From positions 1-8,933 of the forward strand of contig JAITRD010000086.1 in NCBI GenBank assembly GCA_031288575.1: a stretch of 8,933 nucleotides of DNA, written 5' to 3'. The stretch's first letter is position 1; the number at the start of each line of letters is the position of its first letter. This stretch comes from Treponema sp. (GTDB taxonomy: Bacteria; Spirochaetota; Spirochaetia; Treponematales; Breznakiellaceae). The position numbers and the translations under genes are program-made. This document shows, one piece after another, positions 1-5,648 of the stretch. Under the pieces are notes generated by a model. It did not search any database. It was not told the DNA's origin and saw nothing but the letters and a program-made list of their open reading frames with translations.

Positions 1-142
1 ACCAGGATTCTTTCAGGGAAAGCCGCAAGGAAGAATCGTCCTCAATTTTGCGCGTAGCCAGATCCTGCGCCCCCAGGGAAAGGGGAAACAGCAAAAAAAG
101 AAAATATCCCAAAATGAAGAAGCCGGAATTGTTTTTTTTCAT
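1..142 (-). CDS. Exported protein, N-terminal fragment (cut by window edge)
   Basis: An open frame of 47 codons runs from an ATG at 142 off the left edge with no stop. It begins MKKNNSGFFILGYFLFLL, continues FPLSLGAQDLATRKIEDD and ends at the edge with LRLSLKESW. This is a textbook Sec signal peptide: basic N-terminus, hydrophobic core at residues 8-23 and a likely signal peptidase I site after SLGA, before QD. There is no lipobox cysteine. The mature part is too short to name a family. GAGGG directly precedes the ATG, unusually close for a ribosome binding site. In-frame ATGs also exist at 160 and 175. The promoter candidate at 175-202 would start transcription near 168, which excludes 175 and fits 142 or 160. 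The run of eight A after ATGA could slip. The gene is divergent from the htrA-like gene. Confidence 0.72.
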   Translation of the reverse strand, partial: MKKNNSGFFILGYFLFLLFPLSLGAQDLATRKIEDDSSLRLSLKESW

Positions 143-174
143 CCCTCTATTAATATACATACACCTGTTTCTCA

Positions 175-202
175 TTTATCGGCAAGAGACGGAAAATAAC
201 AA
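175..202 (-). promoter_or_regulatory. Candidate sigma70-type promoter of the left-edge gene
   Basis: On the minus strand TTGTTA (202-197) is followed after 16 nt by GATAAA (180-175), then about 26 nt of leader to the ATG at 142. Exactly the same hexamers and spacing occur on the plus strand at 427-454, facing the htrA-like gene. Each hexamer matches the consensus at 4 of 6 positions, so this remains a prediction. Confidence 0.35.
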
Positions 203-244
203 ACAGGGGAATCGGCAAAAACAAAGAAACTCCCCCAAAGCCTC

Positions 245-433
245 TGCCTTTACCGCTTAAACCTCCCCCAAACGGAACAATAAGGCCGGCTGGGAGGGCA
301 AAATTCCCATGAGGGTCACTTGACCGAAGCTTTGCACCATCTGTCTCTCTCGGGAGCAAAGAAAAACCCTCTAGTGCAAAGCAAGCGTGACCCTCATGGG
401 CATTTTGCCCTCCCAGCCGGTCATTTTTGTTAC
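245..433 (+). repeat. Palindromic intergenic repeat element, left copy
   Basis: This 189-bp element matches 8652-8855 in inverted orientation. It has three parts. The first is a 43-nt block (245-287) identical at 41 of 43 positions to the right copy, containing TTTACCGCTTAAA (249-261). The second is a very long hairpin: 34-nt arms at 286-319 and 387-420 pair at 33 of 34 positions across a 67-nt centre. Inside that centre GCTTTGCAC (329-337) pairs with GTGCAAAGC (374-382). The third part is a tail, ATTTTTGTTAC (423-433), directly after the stem. A strong stem followed by a T-run resembles an intrinsic terminator reading rightward. The element sits 157 nt upstream of the htrA-like start and has no convincing coding capacity. 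It could be a mobile palindromic repeat, a leader or attenuator, or a small RNA; the sequence alone does not decide. Confidence 0.85.
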
Positions 434-454
434 GCGTTAATATTTAGCGATAAA
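427..454 (+). promoter_or_regulatory. Candidate promoter at the end of the left repeat element
   Basis: TTGTTA (427-432), 16 nt, GATAAA (449-454), facing the htrA-like gene. The -35 hexamer lies in the last bases of the repeat element, so the element may carry part of a promoter outward. The hexamers and spacing are identical to the divergent candidate at 175-202. It competes with the perfect TATAAT at 501-506 as the htrA-like promoter. Confidence 0.3.
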
Positions 455-464
455 AGTAAACGCG
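444..464 (+). repeat. Short repeated motif with core GCGATAAAAGTAAA, left copy
   Basis: This 21-nt stretch matches 8621-8641 at 19 of 21 positions. In both places it lies exactly 10 nt from the end of the palindromic element. Because the large elements are inverted relative to each other while this motif is in direct orientation, it is flipped relative to its element. Here it is bracketed by CGCGTT (433-438) and AACGCG (459-464), which form a 6-bp inverted repeat. Confidence 0.55.
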
Positions 465-477
465 GGAGCCCCGGCTA

Positions 478-506
478 TTCCTAAAATTTCTCTTTTTGAT
501 TATAAT
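478..506 (+). promoter_or_regulatory. htrA: Candidate promoter of the htrA-like gene
   Basis: A perfect TATAAT (501-506) lies in an AT-rich stretch. The best -35 at 17-nt spacing is TTCCTA (478-483), which is weak at 3 of 6. Transcription would start near 513 and leave a leader of roughly 78 nt. Support is the perfect -10 only. Confidence 0.4.
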
Positions 507-590
507 TTTATATGCATGAGCTTGTTCCAAGAATTGAAGTTTTAGAACAGCCTCCATATAAAAATGATTATTTTGTCGAGGGGTGAACCG

Positions 591-1859
591 ATGAAACTCT
601 ATAGCCGGGGTCAGGTTATCTTTTTTTCTATCCTGAGCGGACTTATTGTGGTCCTTTTTGCCCTTGGTTTTGGGATTCTTAAATTTCCCGGAAACTGGGA
701 CAGTAAGGGGACTGCCGCGGAAACAGCGGTCGCGGACAGGGTTCCGGGAAATGATCCGGCGGAAATAAACTCCTTTGACCGGCTGGGGCTGCGCCAGTCC
801 CCCTATAGCAGCAACCCGTTACGGGTTAATACGGCGGATCTGGTCCCCTATACCGAGGATGAACGGGAAAATATCGCCATCTATGAACGGCTCAACCCGG
901 GGGTGGTGAATATTACGACCGAAACGGTGGCTATCAACTGGTTTCTGGAACCGGTTCCCCAGGGCGGGGAATCCGGTTCGGGATCCATCATTGATACCCG
1001 GGGCTATGTCCTTACCAACAATCATGTGATCGAAAACGCCTATAAGGTATTTATCAACCTGGCCGACGGGAGCCAATTTGAGGGGACCGTGGTGGGGGCC
1101 GACCCGGAAAACGATATCGCGGTCCTTAAATTCGAGCCTCCCCGGGGAATGGAATTGCGGACCATACCTTTCGGCAGTTCCGACAACCTCCGGGTGGGCC
1201 AAAAGGTCCTGGCCATAGGCAATCCCTTTGCCCTGGAACGGACCCTCACGGTGGGCATCGTGTCGGGCCTGGGCCGGCCCATCCAGACATCCCGGCAGAA
1301 TATCATCCGGGATATGATTCAAACCGACGCGTCCATTAACCCGGGCAATTCCGGGGGGCCCCTGCTGGATACCCAGGGCAGGATGATCGGCATCAATACC
1401 ATGATCTACTCCCCCTCGGGGGGATCCGTGGGAATAGGTTTCGCGGTGCCGGTGAACACCGCGAAACGGGTGGTGGCGGAACTTATCGAATACGGCAAGG
1501 TCCGGCGGGGCTGGATTGACGCTTCGGTGGTTCAGCTTTTTCCCGCCCTGGTGCGGTACGCCAAACTTCCGGTTAATACGGGGCTCCTGGTTTCCCGGAC
1601 CAAGCGGAACGGCCTGGCGGAACGGGGGGGCATCCGCCAGGGGAGTGAGCCGGTGCGTTACGGTTCCAGCGTAATCTACCTGGGGGGAGACATTATTACC
1701 TCCGTGGACGGCATGAAAACCGACAGCCTGGCGGATCTTTATTCGGCCCTGGAAGACAATAAACCCGGGGAAAAGGTAGCGGTGGAAATTCTGCGGGGAA
1801 ACCGGACCAGCACGCTGGAAATTACCCTGGCGGACCGGGAAGAGGTTTTAAGCCAATAG
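591..1859 (+). CDS. htrA: HtrA/DegP-type trypsin-like serine protease with one PDZ domain
   Basis: A 422-residue envelope protease/chaperone of the HtrA (S1C) family, which degrades or holds misfolded exported proteins. The start at 591 is chosen over an in-frame ATG at 564 because GAGGGG (578-583) sits 7 nt before it. One transmembrane anchor spans about residues 9-30. A polar linker leads to the protease domain at about 100-305. The catalytic triad is complete: His145 in TNNHV, Asp175 in NDIAVLKF and Ser254 in GNSGG. GIGFAVP (281-287) is the usual strand closing the domain. A single PDZ domain follows at about 312-415, including LGGDIITSVDG. One N-terminal anchor plus one PDZ is the DegS/HtrA-like layout rather than the two-PDZ DegP layout. 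Length is normal for the family and no damage is visible. Family assignment is firm; the physiological substrate is unknown. Confidence 0.95.
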   Translation: MKLYSRGQVIFFSILSGLIVVLFALGFGILKFPGNWDSKGTAAETAVADRVPGNDPAEINSFDRLGLRQSPYSSNPLRVNTADLVPYTEDERENIAIYERLNPGVVNITTETVAINWFLEPVPQGGESGSGSIIDTRGYVLTNNHVIENAYKVFINLADGSQFEGTVVGADPENDIAVLKFEPPRGMELRTIPFGSSDNLRVGQKVLAIGNPFALERTLTVGIVSGLGRPIQTSRQNIIRDMIQTDASINPGNSGGPLLDTQGRMIGINTMIYSPSGGSVGIGFAVPVNTAKRVVAELIEYGKVRRGWIDASVVQLFPALVRYAKLPVNTGLLVSRTKRNGLAERGGIRQGSEPVRYGSSVIYLGGDIITSVDGMKTDSLADLYSALEDNKPGEKVAVEILRGNRTSTLEITLADREEVLSQ

Positions 1860-1869
1860 GCGAGGCCGT

Positions 1870-1884
1870 AAAGGCCGGGCCTTT
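1870..1884 (+). terminator. Hairpin downstream of the htrA-like gene
   Basis: AAAGGCC-G-GGCCTTT is a perfect 7-bp inverted repeat starting 11 nt after the stop codon. No T-run follows, because the next bases are GAG and then the inserted element. It may be a weak terminator or mRNA 3' stabiliser. Its right arm is part of the 10-bp sequence duplicated on both sides of the insertion at 1888-2148. Confidence 0.45.
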
Positions 1885-1887
1885 GAG
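1878..1887. repeat. Left direct repeat flanking the insertion
   Basis: GGCCTTTGAG, identical to 2149-2158 and abutting the left terminal inverted repeat. Removing one copy plus 1888-2148 restores a continuous sequence of hairpin followed by GAGGGGGAAG, the presumed pre-insertion site. Confidence 0.75.
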
Positions 1888-2148
1888 TTAAACTTGGCCC
1901 ACAAAATTCTGTGTAATTCCGCAAGGGAAGGGAAAATGCCGGGAAAAATGCTTGTAGAATCCGCCTCCGCTATCTTCGATACGCTCCGGCGGGGAATTCC
2001 GTGGACCTGCTTGCAGGTCCCTGTTTTTCCCGGCCTTTCCCCTTCCCATGCGGGCTACTCAAGCAAAGTGGGGCAACTTTAGCCTAATTAAGGAGGATAA
2101 CAGCCTCCGAGGTAATAAATTTACCGCCTAAATTATGGGTCAAGTTTA
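1888..2148. mobile_element. MITE-like 261-bp insertion with terminal inverted repeats and 10-bp direct flanks
   Basis: The ends are near-perfect inverted repeats: TAAACTTGGCCCA at 1889-1901 against the complement of TGGGTCAAGTTTA at 2136-2148, 12 of 13. Immediately outside lies the perfect direct repeat GGCCTTTGAG at 1878-1887 and 2149-2158, as expected of a target-site duplication. Inside, 30-nt arms at 1919-1948 and 2024-2053 pair at 27 of 30 positions around a 75-nt centre. That centre contains GGACCTGCTTGCAGGTCC (2003-2020) and a smaller stem, CCGCC (1961-1965) with GGCGG (1988-1992). Near the right end are the box TTTACCGCCTAAA (2120-2132) and two short hairpins. No protein of useful length is encoded, so movement would need a transposase in trans. 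The family is not recognised. Confidence 0.8.
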
Positions 2149-2158
2149 GGCCTTTGAG
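2149..2158. repeat. Right direct repeat flanking the insertion
   Basis: GGCCTTTGAG, the second copy of the presumed target-site duplication, directly after the right terminal inverted repeat. The remaining bases to the radC stop codon (2159-2227) show no gene or clear terminator. Confidence 0.75.
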
Positions 2159-2227
2159 GGGGAAGAGCTTTTCTGGGATGACGGCTGTCTGTTGCAAGGG
2201 GGGCAGGGCCGGGAATTAGGCCGCCGG

Positions 2228-2977
2228 TCATTTCAGCCGCTTGCTTTGACGGTAGCTGAAATAATGGGCCTCCGAAAATATCAGGTGATCTAAAAAATGG
2301 AGGCCGAGGATATCCGCCGCGGCTTTGAGGCGGAGGGTGATCTCGTCGTCCTCCTTGGAGGGTTCCAGTTGTCCCGAGGGGTGGTTGTGGGCTACCGCTA
2401 CGGCGCTGGCCCTGTCCAGGATGGGATCCGAGTAGACCTCCCGGGGATGGATGATGGTCCGGTTTACAAGGCCGACCGTAACGATCCGGATCGCCAGTAC
2501 TTCATGGGCGCCGTTGAGGGAAAGGCAGATGAAAAGTTCCTGCCGGCGGTCCGCGTGGTGGCGGATAAGGCTAAAGATATCCAGGGGATGCCGGATCCGG
2601 GTCCCCGCCGCGCCCCACCTGCGCCGGCCGAATTCCAGCATCGCTATAATAGCGCAGGCCTTGGATTTTCCGATCCCGTTCAAATGGGACAGGGCTTTGA
2701 TTGAGGGAATGCCCTTTTCTTGATCCAGCTTTTCCAAAAGTTCCTTGGCCAGAACCGAAACGGGCTTGCCCTTGGTCCCCACATTCAGGAGAATGGACAA
2801 CAGTTCATGATCCGAAAGGGCCGAAGGCCCGGCGTCGGTCAGCTTTTCCCGGGGCTGCTGAGGGGAGCGTAAGTGGGGAATAATGGGCAGAACCGAAATA
2901 TCCGGTCCGGTGTCCCCGGTTTCAATGTCCCCGGTTTCAAAAAAATCCAGCGGAGTTGCATTCCGGCTTTTATTCAT
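2228..2977 (-). CDS. radC: RadC family JAB/MPN-domain protein
   Basis: A 249-residue RadC family protein. Family knowledge: a helix-hairpin-helix region precedes a JAMM-type metal-binding domain; the exact role is unsettled, with links to DNA repair and recombination and no firm enzyme activity. Visible here: PREKL at 42-46, LSDHELLSILL at 54-64, and a helix-hairpin-helix at about 97-118 with LNGIGKSKA. The JAMM site is Glu147, then HNHPSG at 197-202 (His197, His199), then Ser207 and Asp210, so all metal-site residues are kept. The C-terminal strand is LDHLIFSEAHYF. The first 30 or so residues are extra compared with typical members and contain a duplicated ETGD unit. No good ribosome binding site precedes the ATG at 2977, so the true start may be internal. 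It is convergent with the htrA-like gene and divergent from the lipoprotein gene. Confidence 0.93.
   Translation of the reverse strand: MNKSRNATPLDFFETGDIETGDTGPDISVLPIIPHLRSPQQPREKLTDAGPSALSDHELLSILLNVGTKGKPVSVLAKELLEKLDQEKGIPSIKALSHLNGIGKSKACAIIAMLEFGRRRWGAAGTRIRHPLDIFSLIRHHADRRQELFICLSLNGAHEVLAIRIVTVGLVNRTIIHPREVYSDPILDRASAVAVAHNHPSGQLEPSKEDDEITLRLKAAADILGLHFLDHLIFSEAHYFSYRQSKRLK
2911..2940. repeat. radC: 15-bp perfect tandem duplication inside radC
   Basis: TGTCCCCGGTTTCAA occurs twice head to tail (2911-2925 and 2926-2940). It encodes the doubled ETGD in the N-terminal extension of RadC. It is in frame and adds five residues. Perfect identity suggests recent slippage or an expandable repeat in a stretch that is not conserved. 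Confidence 0.9.
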
Positions 2978-3054
2978 ACTTTTATTACGGCATCCCTATG
3001 GGCCATGCTTTGAAGGAGGAAGAAAAAAATTAATTTTCCGGCAAAAAAACCGAT

Positions 3055-3060
3055 AGGAGG
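3055..3060 (+). promoter_or_regulatory. Ribosome binding site of the glucosaminidase lipoprotein gene
   Basis: AGGAGG lies 3 nt before the ATG at 3064 and fixes the start. A second Shine-Dalgarno-like GAAGGAGGA at about 3012-3020 in the same 86-bp spacer has no start codon at a usable distance. Confidence 0.7.
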
Positions 3061-3063
3061 GAT

Positions 3064-3726
3064 ATGCGCCCTTATTTTATAAGCCTCTGTTTTTATCTCG
3101 GGGCTGCTTATCTGTTCTTTTCCTGTACCGCCCTCCCCGCCGCCCGGACCCCGCCGGAAACCCTTCAGGCGCGGCCGGCGGTTCAGGCCGAACCGGAACG
3201 GCCTCCCCCGGAAAGGCCGGCAATTCCGCCCATTCCGGAATATATCATGGGCCGGGGGCTTACCACCCCGGAGCATCTGGCAAATTTCCTGCTTGAGGCA
3301 AACCCGAAGGCGGAACGGTACTTTGCCGAAAATTTGGCGGCCCTTTATGTGGAGGAAGCCGCCTTTGAAGGGGTCAACCATGACGCCGCCTTTTCCCAGA
3401 TGTGCCTTGAAACGGGCTTTCTTAAGTACGGGGGGCTGGTAACGCCGGAGATGAATAACTTTTGCGGCCTTGGTTCCCTGGGCCCCGGACAACCGGGGGA
3501 GCGCTTTCCCGATCCCCGCACCGGGGTACGGGCCCATATCCAGCACCTCAAGGCCTACGCCACCGCCGAACCGCTGCGGCGGGAAAGGGTGGATCCCCGG
3601 TACCGCTGGGTCCGTTACGGCTCCTCCCCGGCCATTCAGGGCCTGGCGGGAACCTGGGCCATGGACCGGCAATACGCCGAAAAGATCAGCGCCATCCTGA
3701 TGCGGCTCTACAGCTTTTCCTTTTGA
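3064..3726 (+). CDS. Glucosaminidase (GH73/Bax-like) lipoprotein
   Basis: A 220-residue putative envelope lipoprotein of the glucosaminidase family, expected to cleave N-acetylglucosaminyl bonds in peptidoglycan. Residues 1-21 are a lipoprotein signal with lipobox LFFSC, so Cys21 would be lipidated. A Pro/Ala/Glu-rich linker follows (22-58, including RPPPERPAIPPIP), which would tether the domain off the membrane. The catalytic domain covers about 68-218. YVEEAAFEGVNHDAAF leads into QMCLETGFLKYGG, where Glu116 aligns with the usual general acid. MNNFCGLGSLGPG (130-142) and FPDPRTGVRAHIQHLKAY (148-165) are typical of the Bax/FlgJ-like fold. The strong AGGAGG site supports the start. No flagellar genes are nearby, so a FlgJ role is not indicated. 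The stop abuts the terminator of the opposing ABC operon. Family call is good; substrate is inferred. Confidence 0.88.
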   Translation: MRPYFISLCFYLGAAYLFFSCTALPAARTPPETLQARPAVQAEPERPPPERPAIPPIPEYIMGRGLTTPEHLANFLLEANPKAERYFAENLAALYVEEAAFEGVNHDAAFSQMCLETGFLKYGGLVTPEMNNFCGLGSLGPGQPGERFPDPRTGVRAHIQHLKAYATAEPLRRERVDPRYRWVRYGSSPAIQGLAGTWAMDRQYAEKISAILMRLYSFSF

Positions 3727-3749
3727 AAAAGGCCCGCAAGGGCCCGGCC
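3726..3749 (-). terminator. Intrinsic terminator of the acetyltransferase-ABC operon
   Basis: GGCCC (3731-3735), loop GCAA, GGGCC (3740-3744). Read on the minus strand, the hairpin is followed directly by TTTTT (3730-3726), giving a standard intrinsic terminator after the operon stop at 3750. The T-run touches the last base of the convergent lipoprotein stop codon. In the plus direction no T-run follows, so that strand would be served poorly. Confidence 0.65.
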
Positions 3750-5648
3750 TTAAATTTCCCTCCCCGCAAATTGGCTGCGGTAAAGTTCCGCGTAAAAGCC
3801 GTCTTTTTTCAGAAGTTCCCTGTGGGTCCCTTGTTCCACGATGTCCCCCTTCCGCATGACCAGGATAAGATCCGCGTTCCGGATGGTAGAAAGCCGGTGG
3901 GCGATGATAAAACTGGTCCTCCCCCTCATAAGATTATCCATCGCGGTTTGAATAAGCCCCTCAGTCCGGGTATCCACGCTGCTGGTCGCCTCGTCAAGGA
4001 TGAGGATCCCCGGATTTGCCAGGATGGCCCGGGCTATGGTAAGGAGTTGCTTCTGCCCCGCGGAGATATTGTCCGCCTCTTCATTGAGGATCATGCCGTA
4101 GCCGCCGGGCCAGGTCCGGATAAAATAATCCGCCTGGACAGCCCGGGCGGCCTCTTCCACCTCGGCGTCGGAGGCGCCGGGGCGCCCGTAACGGATATTG
4201 TCCGCTACGGACCCGGAAAAAAGCCAGCTATCCTGAAGGACCATGCCAAAGAGGGAACGGAGATCCTGCCGGGTGAACCGGCGTATGTCCCCGCCGCCTA
4301 TGACAATGGCCCCGCCGTTTACATCGTAAAAGCGCAGAAGAAGCTTGACCATGGTAGTCTTTCCCGCGCCGGTGGGCCCCACAAGGGCGATCTTCTGCCC
4401 CGGAGCAATCCGGGCGCAAAAATCCCGGATGACCGGTTTTTCGGGATCGTAACCGAAACGGAGGTGATCAAAAACCACGGCACTGTCCGGCAAGGGCGCG
4501 GGAAGGGGATCGGCGTTATCGGGGATCTCCTCCGGTTCGGCCAGGAATTCAAAGACCCGTTCCGCGGCCGCCGCGGTCTGCTGGAGGATATTGGAGATAT
4601 TCGCAATCTGGGTAAGGGGCTGGTTAAAGGAACGGATATACTGGATAAAGGACTGGATGCCCCCGATGGTCATCCTTCCCCGCATGGCGAGGACCCCGCC
4701 AATGACGCAGACCGCCACATAGGTGAGATTTCCCACAAAGGCCGTGATAGGCATGAGGAGCCCCGAAAGAAAGTTGGCTTTCCGGGCCGCGCGGTAGAGT
4801 TCGTCGTTTAAGTTGTCAAAGGCCGCGATTGAATCGGCCTCGCCGGAAAAGGCCTTAACCGCCGTATGGCAGGAAAACATCTCCTCAATGTGACCGTTCA
4901 CCAGCCCCAGGCAGCGCTGCTGGTCCTTAAAAAATTTTTGGGACTGCCTCACGATCAGGGTGATAAAAATAAGGGAAAGGGATAAAAAGCACAGGGAAAT
5001 GATCGTAAGAAACCAGTTTACGGAAAACATGATAGCGAGGATCCCCGCCACGGAACTTAGGGAGGTGATGATCTGGGTAAGGCTCATGTTCAGGGTCTGG
5101 CCGACGGTATCCACATCGTTGGTGAACCGGGAAAGGAGATCCCCGTGGGAAGCCCCGTCAAAATAGGTAAAGGGCAGGTTATGAATTTTTGCGCTGATAT
5201 CGTCCCGGAGCTTATAGCTCACCTTAACGCTCACGGCGGCCATGATAAAACTCTGTAGCCAGAAACAGAGGGCGCTGAAAAGATAGAGCCCCCCAAGGAT
5301 GACCAAAATCCGGCCGATCCGGGTAAAATCTATGACCCCCGTGCCCGCGAGGCGCCGGGAGATGCCCCTTACCAGTTCATCGGTAACCATCCCCATAACC
5401 CGGGGGCCGGTAATGGTAAAGGCCGTGGAAATCAGGGCCAGGAGCCATACAACAACAATGGTTCCCCGGTACGCCTTGAGGTAGGCGGCAAGCTGCCGCA
5501 TGGTGCCCCGGAAATCCTTGGCTTTGGCCCCCATCATGGCAAAACGGCCCGGGCCGCCGCCCATAAAACCCGGCCCTCTGCCGGCGGTCCTGCCGGCGGC
5601 CCCGCCGGGGGAAAAAGGCCGGCCTTCCGGCATTCTCCTGTCGCTCAT
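3750..5648 (-). CDS. ABC exporter subunit, canonical half (permease-ATPase fusion)
   Basis: A 632-residue half-transporter: a membrane domain at about 55-350 with roughly six helices, then an ATPase domain at about 390-625. The start at 5648 is chosen because its ATG overlaps the upstream gene's TGA (ATGA), a coupled arrangement; the ATG at 5702 would overlap that gene by 58 bp. ATPase motifs are complete: Walker A GPTGAGKTT (424-432), Q-loop Gln472, signature ISAGQ (528-532, a variant of LSGGQ), Walker B ILILDEATSS (548-557) with catalytic Glu553, and H-loop His584. The first 45 or so residues form a Gly/Pro/Arg/Met-rich cytoplasmic extension. By family knowledge (LmrCD, BmrCD, TM287/288) it should pair with the subunit encoded just upstream and export lipophilic compounds or drugs. 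The substrate cannot be read from sequence. Confidence 0.93.
   Translation of the reverse strand: MSDRRMPEGRPFSPGGAAGRTAGRGPGFMGGGPGRFAMMGAKAKDFRGTMRQLAAYLKAYRGTIVVVWLLALISTAFTITGPRVMGMVTDELVRGISRRLAGTGVIDFTRIGRILVILGGLYLFSALCFWLQSFIMAAVSVKVSYKLRDDISAKIHNLPFTYFDGASHGDLLSRFTNDVDTVGQTLNMSLTQIITSLSSVAGILAIMFSVNWFLTIISLCFLSLSLIFITLIVRQSQKFFKDQQRCLGLVNGHIEEMFSCHTAVKAFSGEADSIAAFDNLNDELYRAARKANFLSGLLMPITAFVGNLTYVAVCVIGGVLAMRGRMTIGGIQSFIQYIRSFNQPLTQIANISNILQQTAAAAERVFEFLAEPEEIPDNADPLPAPLPDSAVVFDHLRFGYDPEKPVIRDFCARIAPGQKIALVGPTGAGKTTMVKLLLRFYDVNGGAIVIGGGDIRRFTRQDLRSLFGMVLQDSWLFSGSVADNIRYGRPGASDAEVEEAARAVQADYFIRTWPGGYGMILNEEADNISAGQKQLLTIARAILANPGILILDEATSSVDTRTEGLIQTAMDNLMRGRTSFIIAHRLSTIRNADLILVMRKGDIVEQGTHRELLKKDGFYAELYRSQFAGREI

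Noticed and set aside
286..420. CRISPR-like or tRNA-like structure in the left repeat
   Set aside because: There is one large palindrome rather than regularly spaced direct repeats, and no cloverleaf or conserved tRNA arm sequence can be seen.
1894..2082. 62-codon frame inside the insertion element
   Set aside because: It covers the two palindromic arms, has no ribosome binding site and resembles no transposase.
3012..3020. Second ribosome-binding-like GAAGGAGGA in the radC-lipoprotein spacer
   Set aside because: No ATG, GTG or TTG lies at a workable distance, so no small gene is supported.
3462..4811. 449-codon plus-strand frame spanning the lipoprotein end and the canonical ABC subunit
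   Set aside because: It crosses a terminator and two genes in other frames, with no recognisable family and no ribosome binding site.
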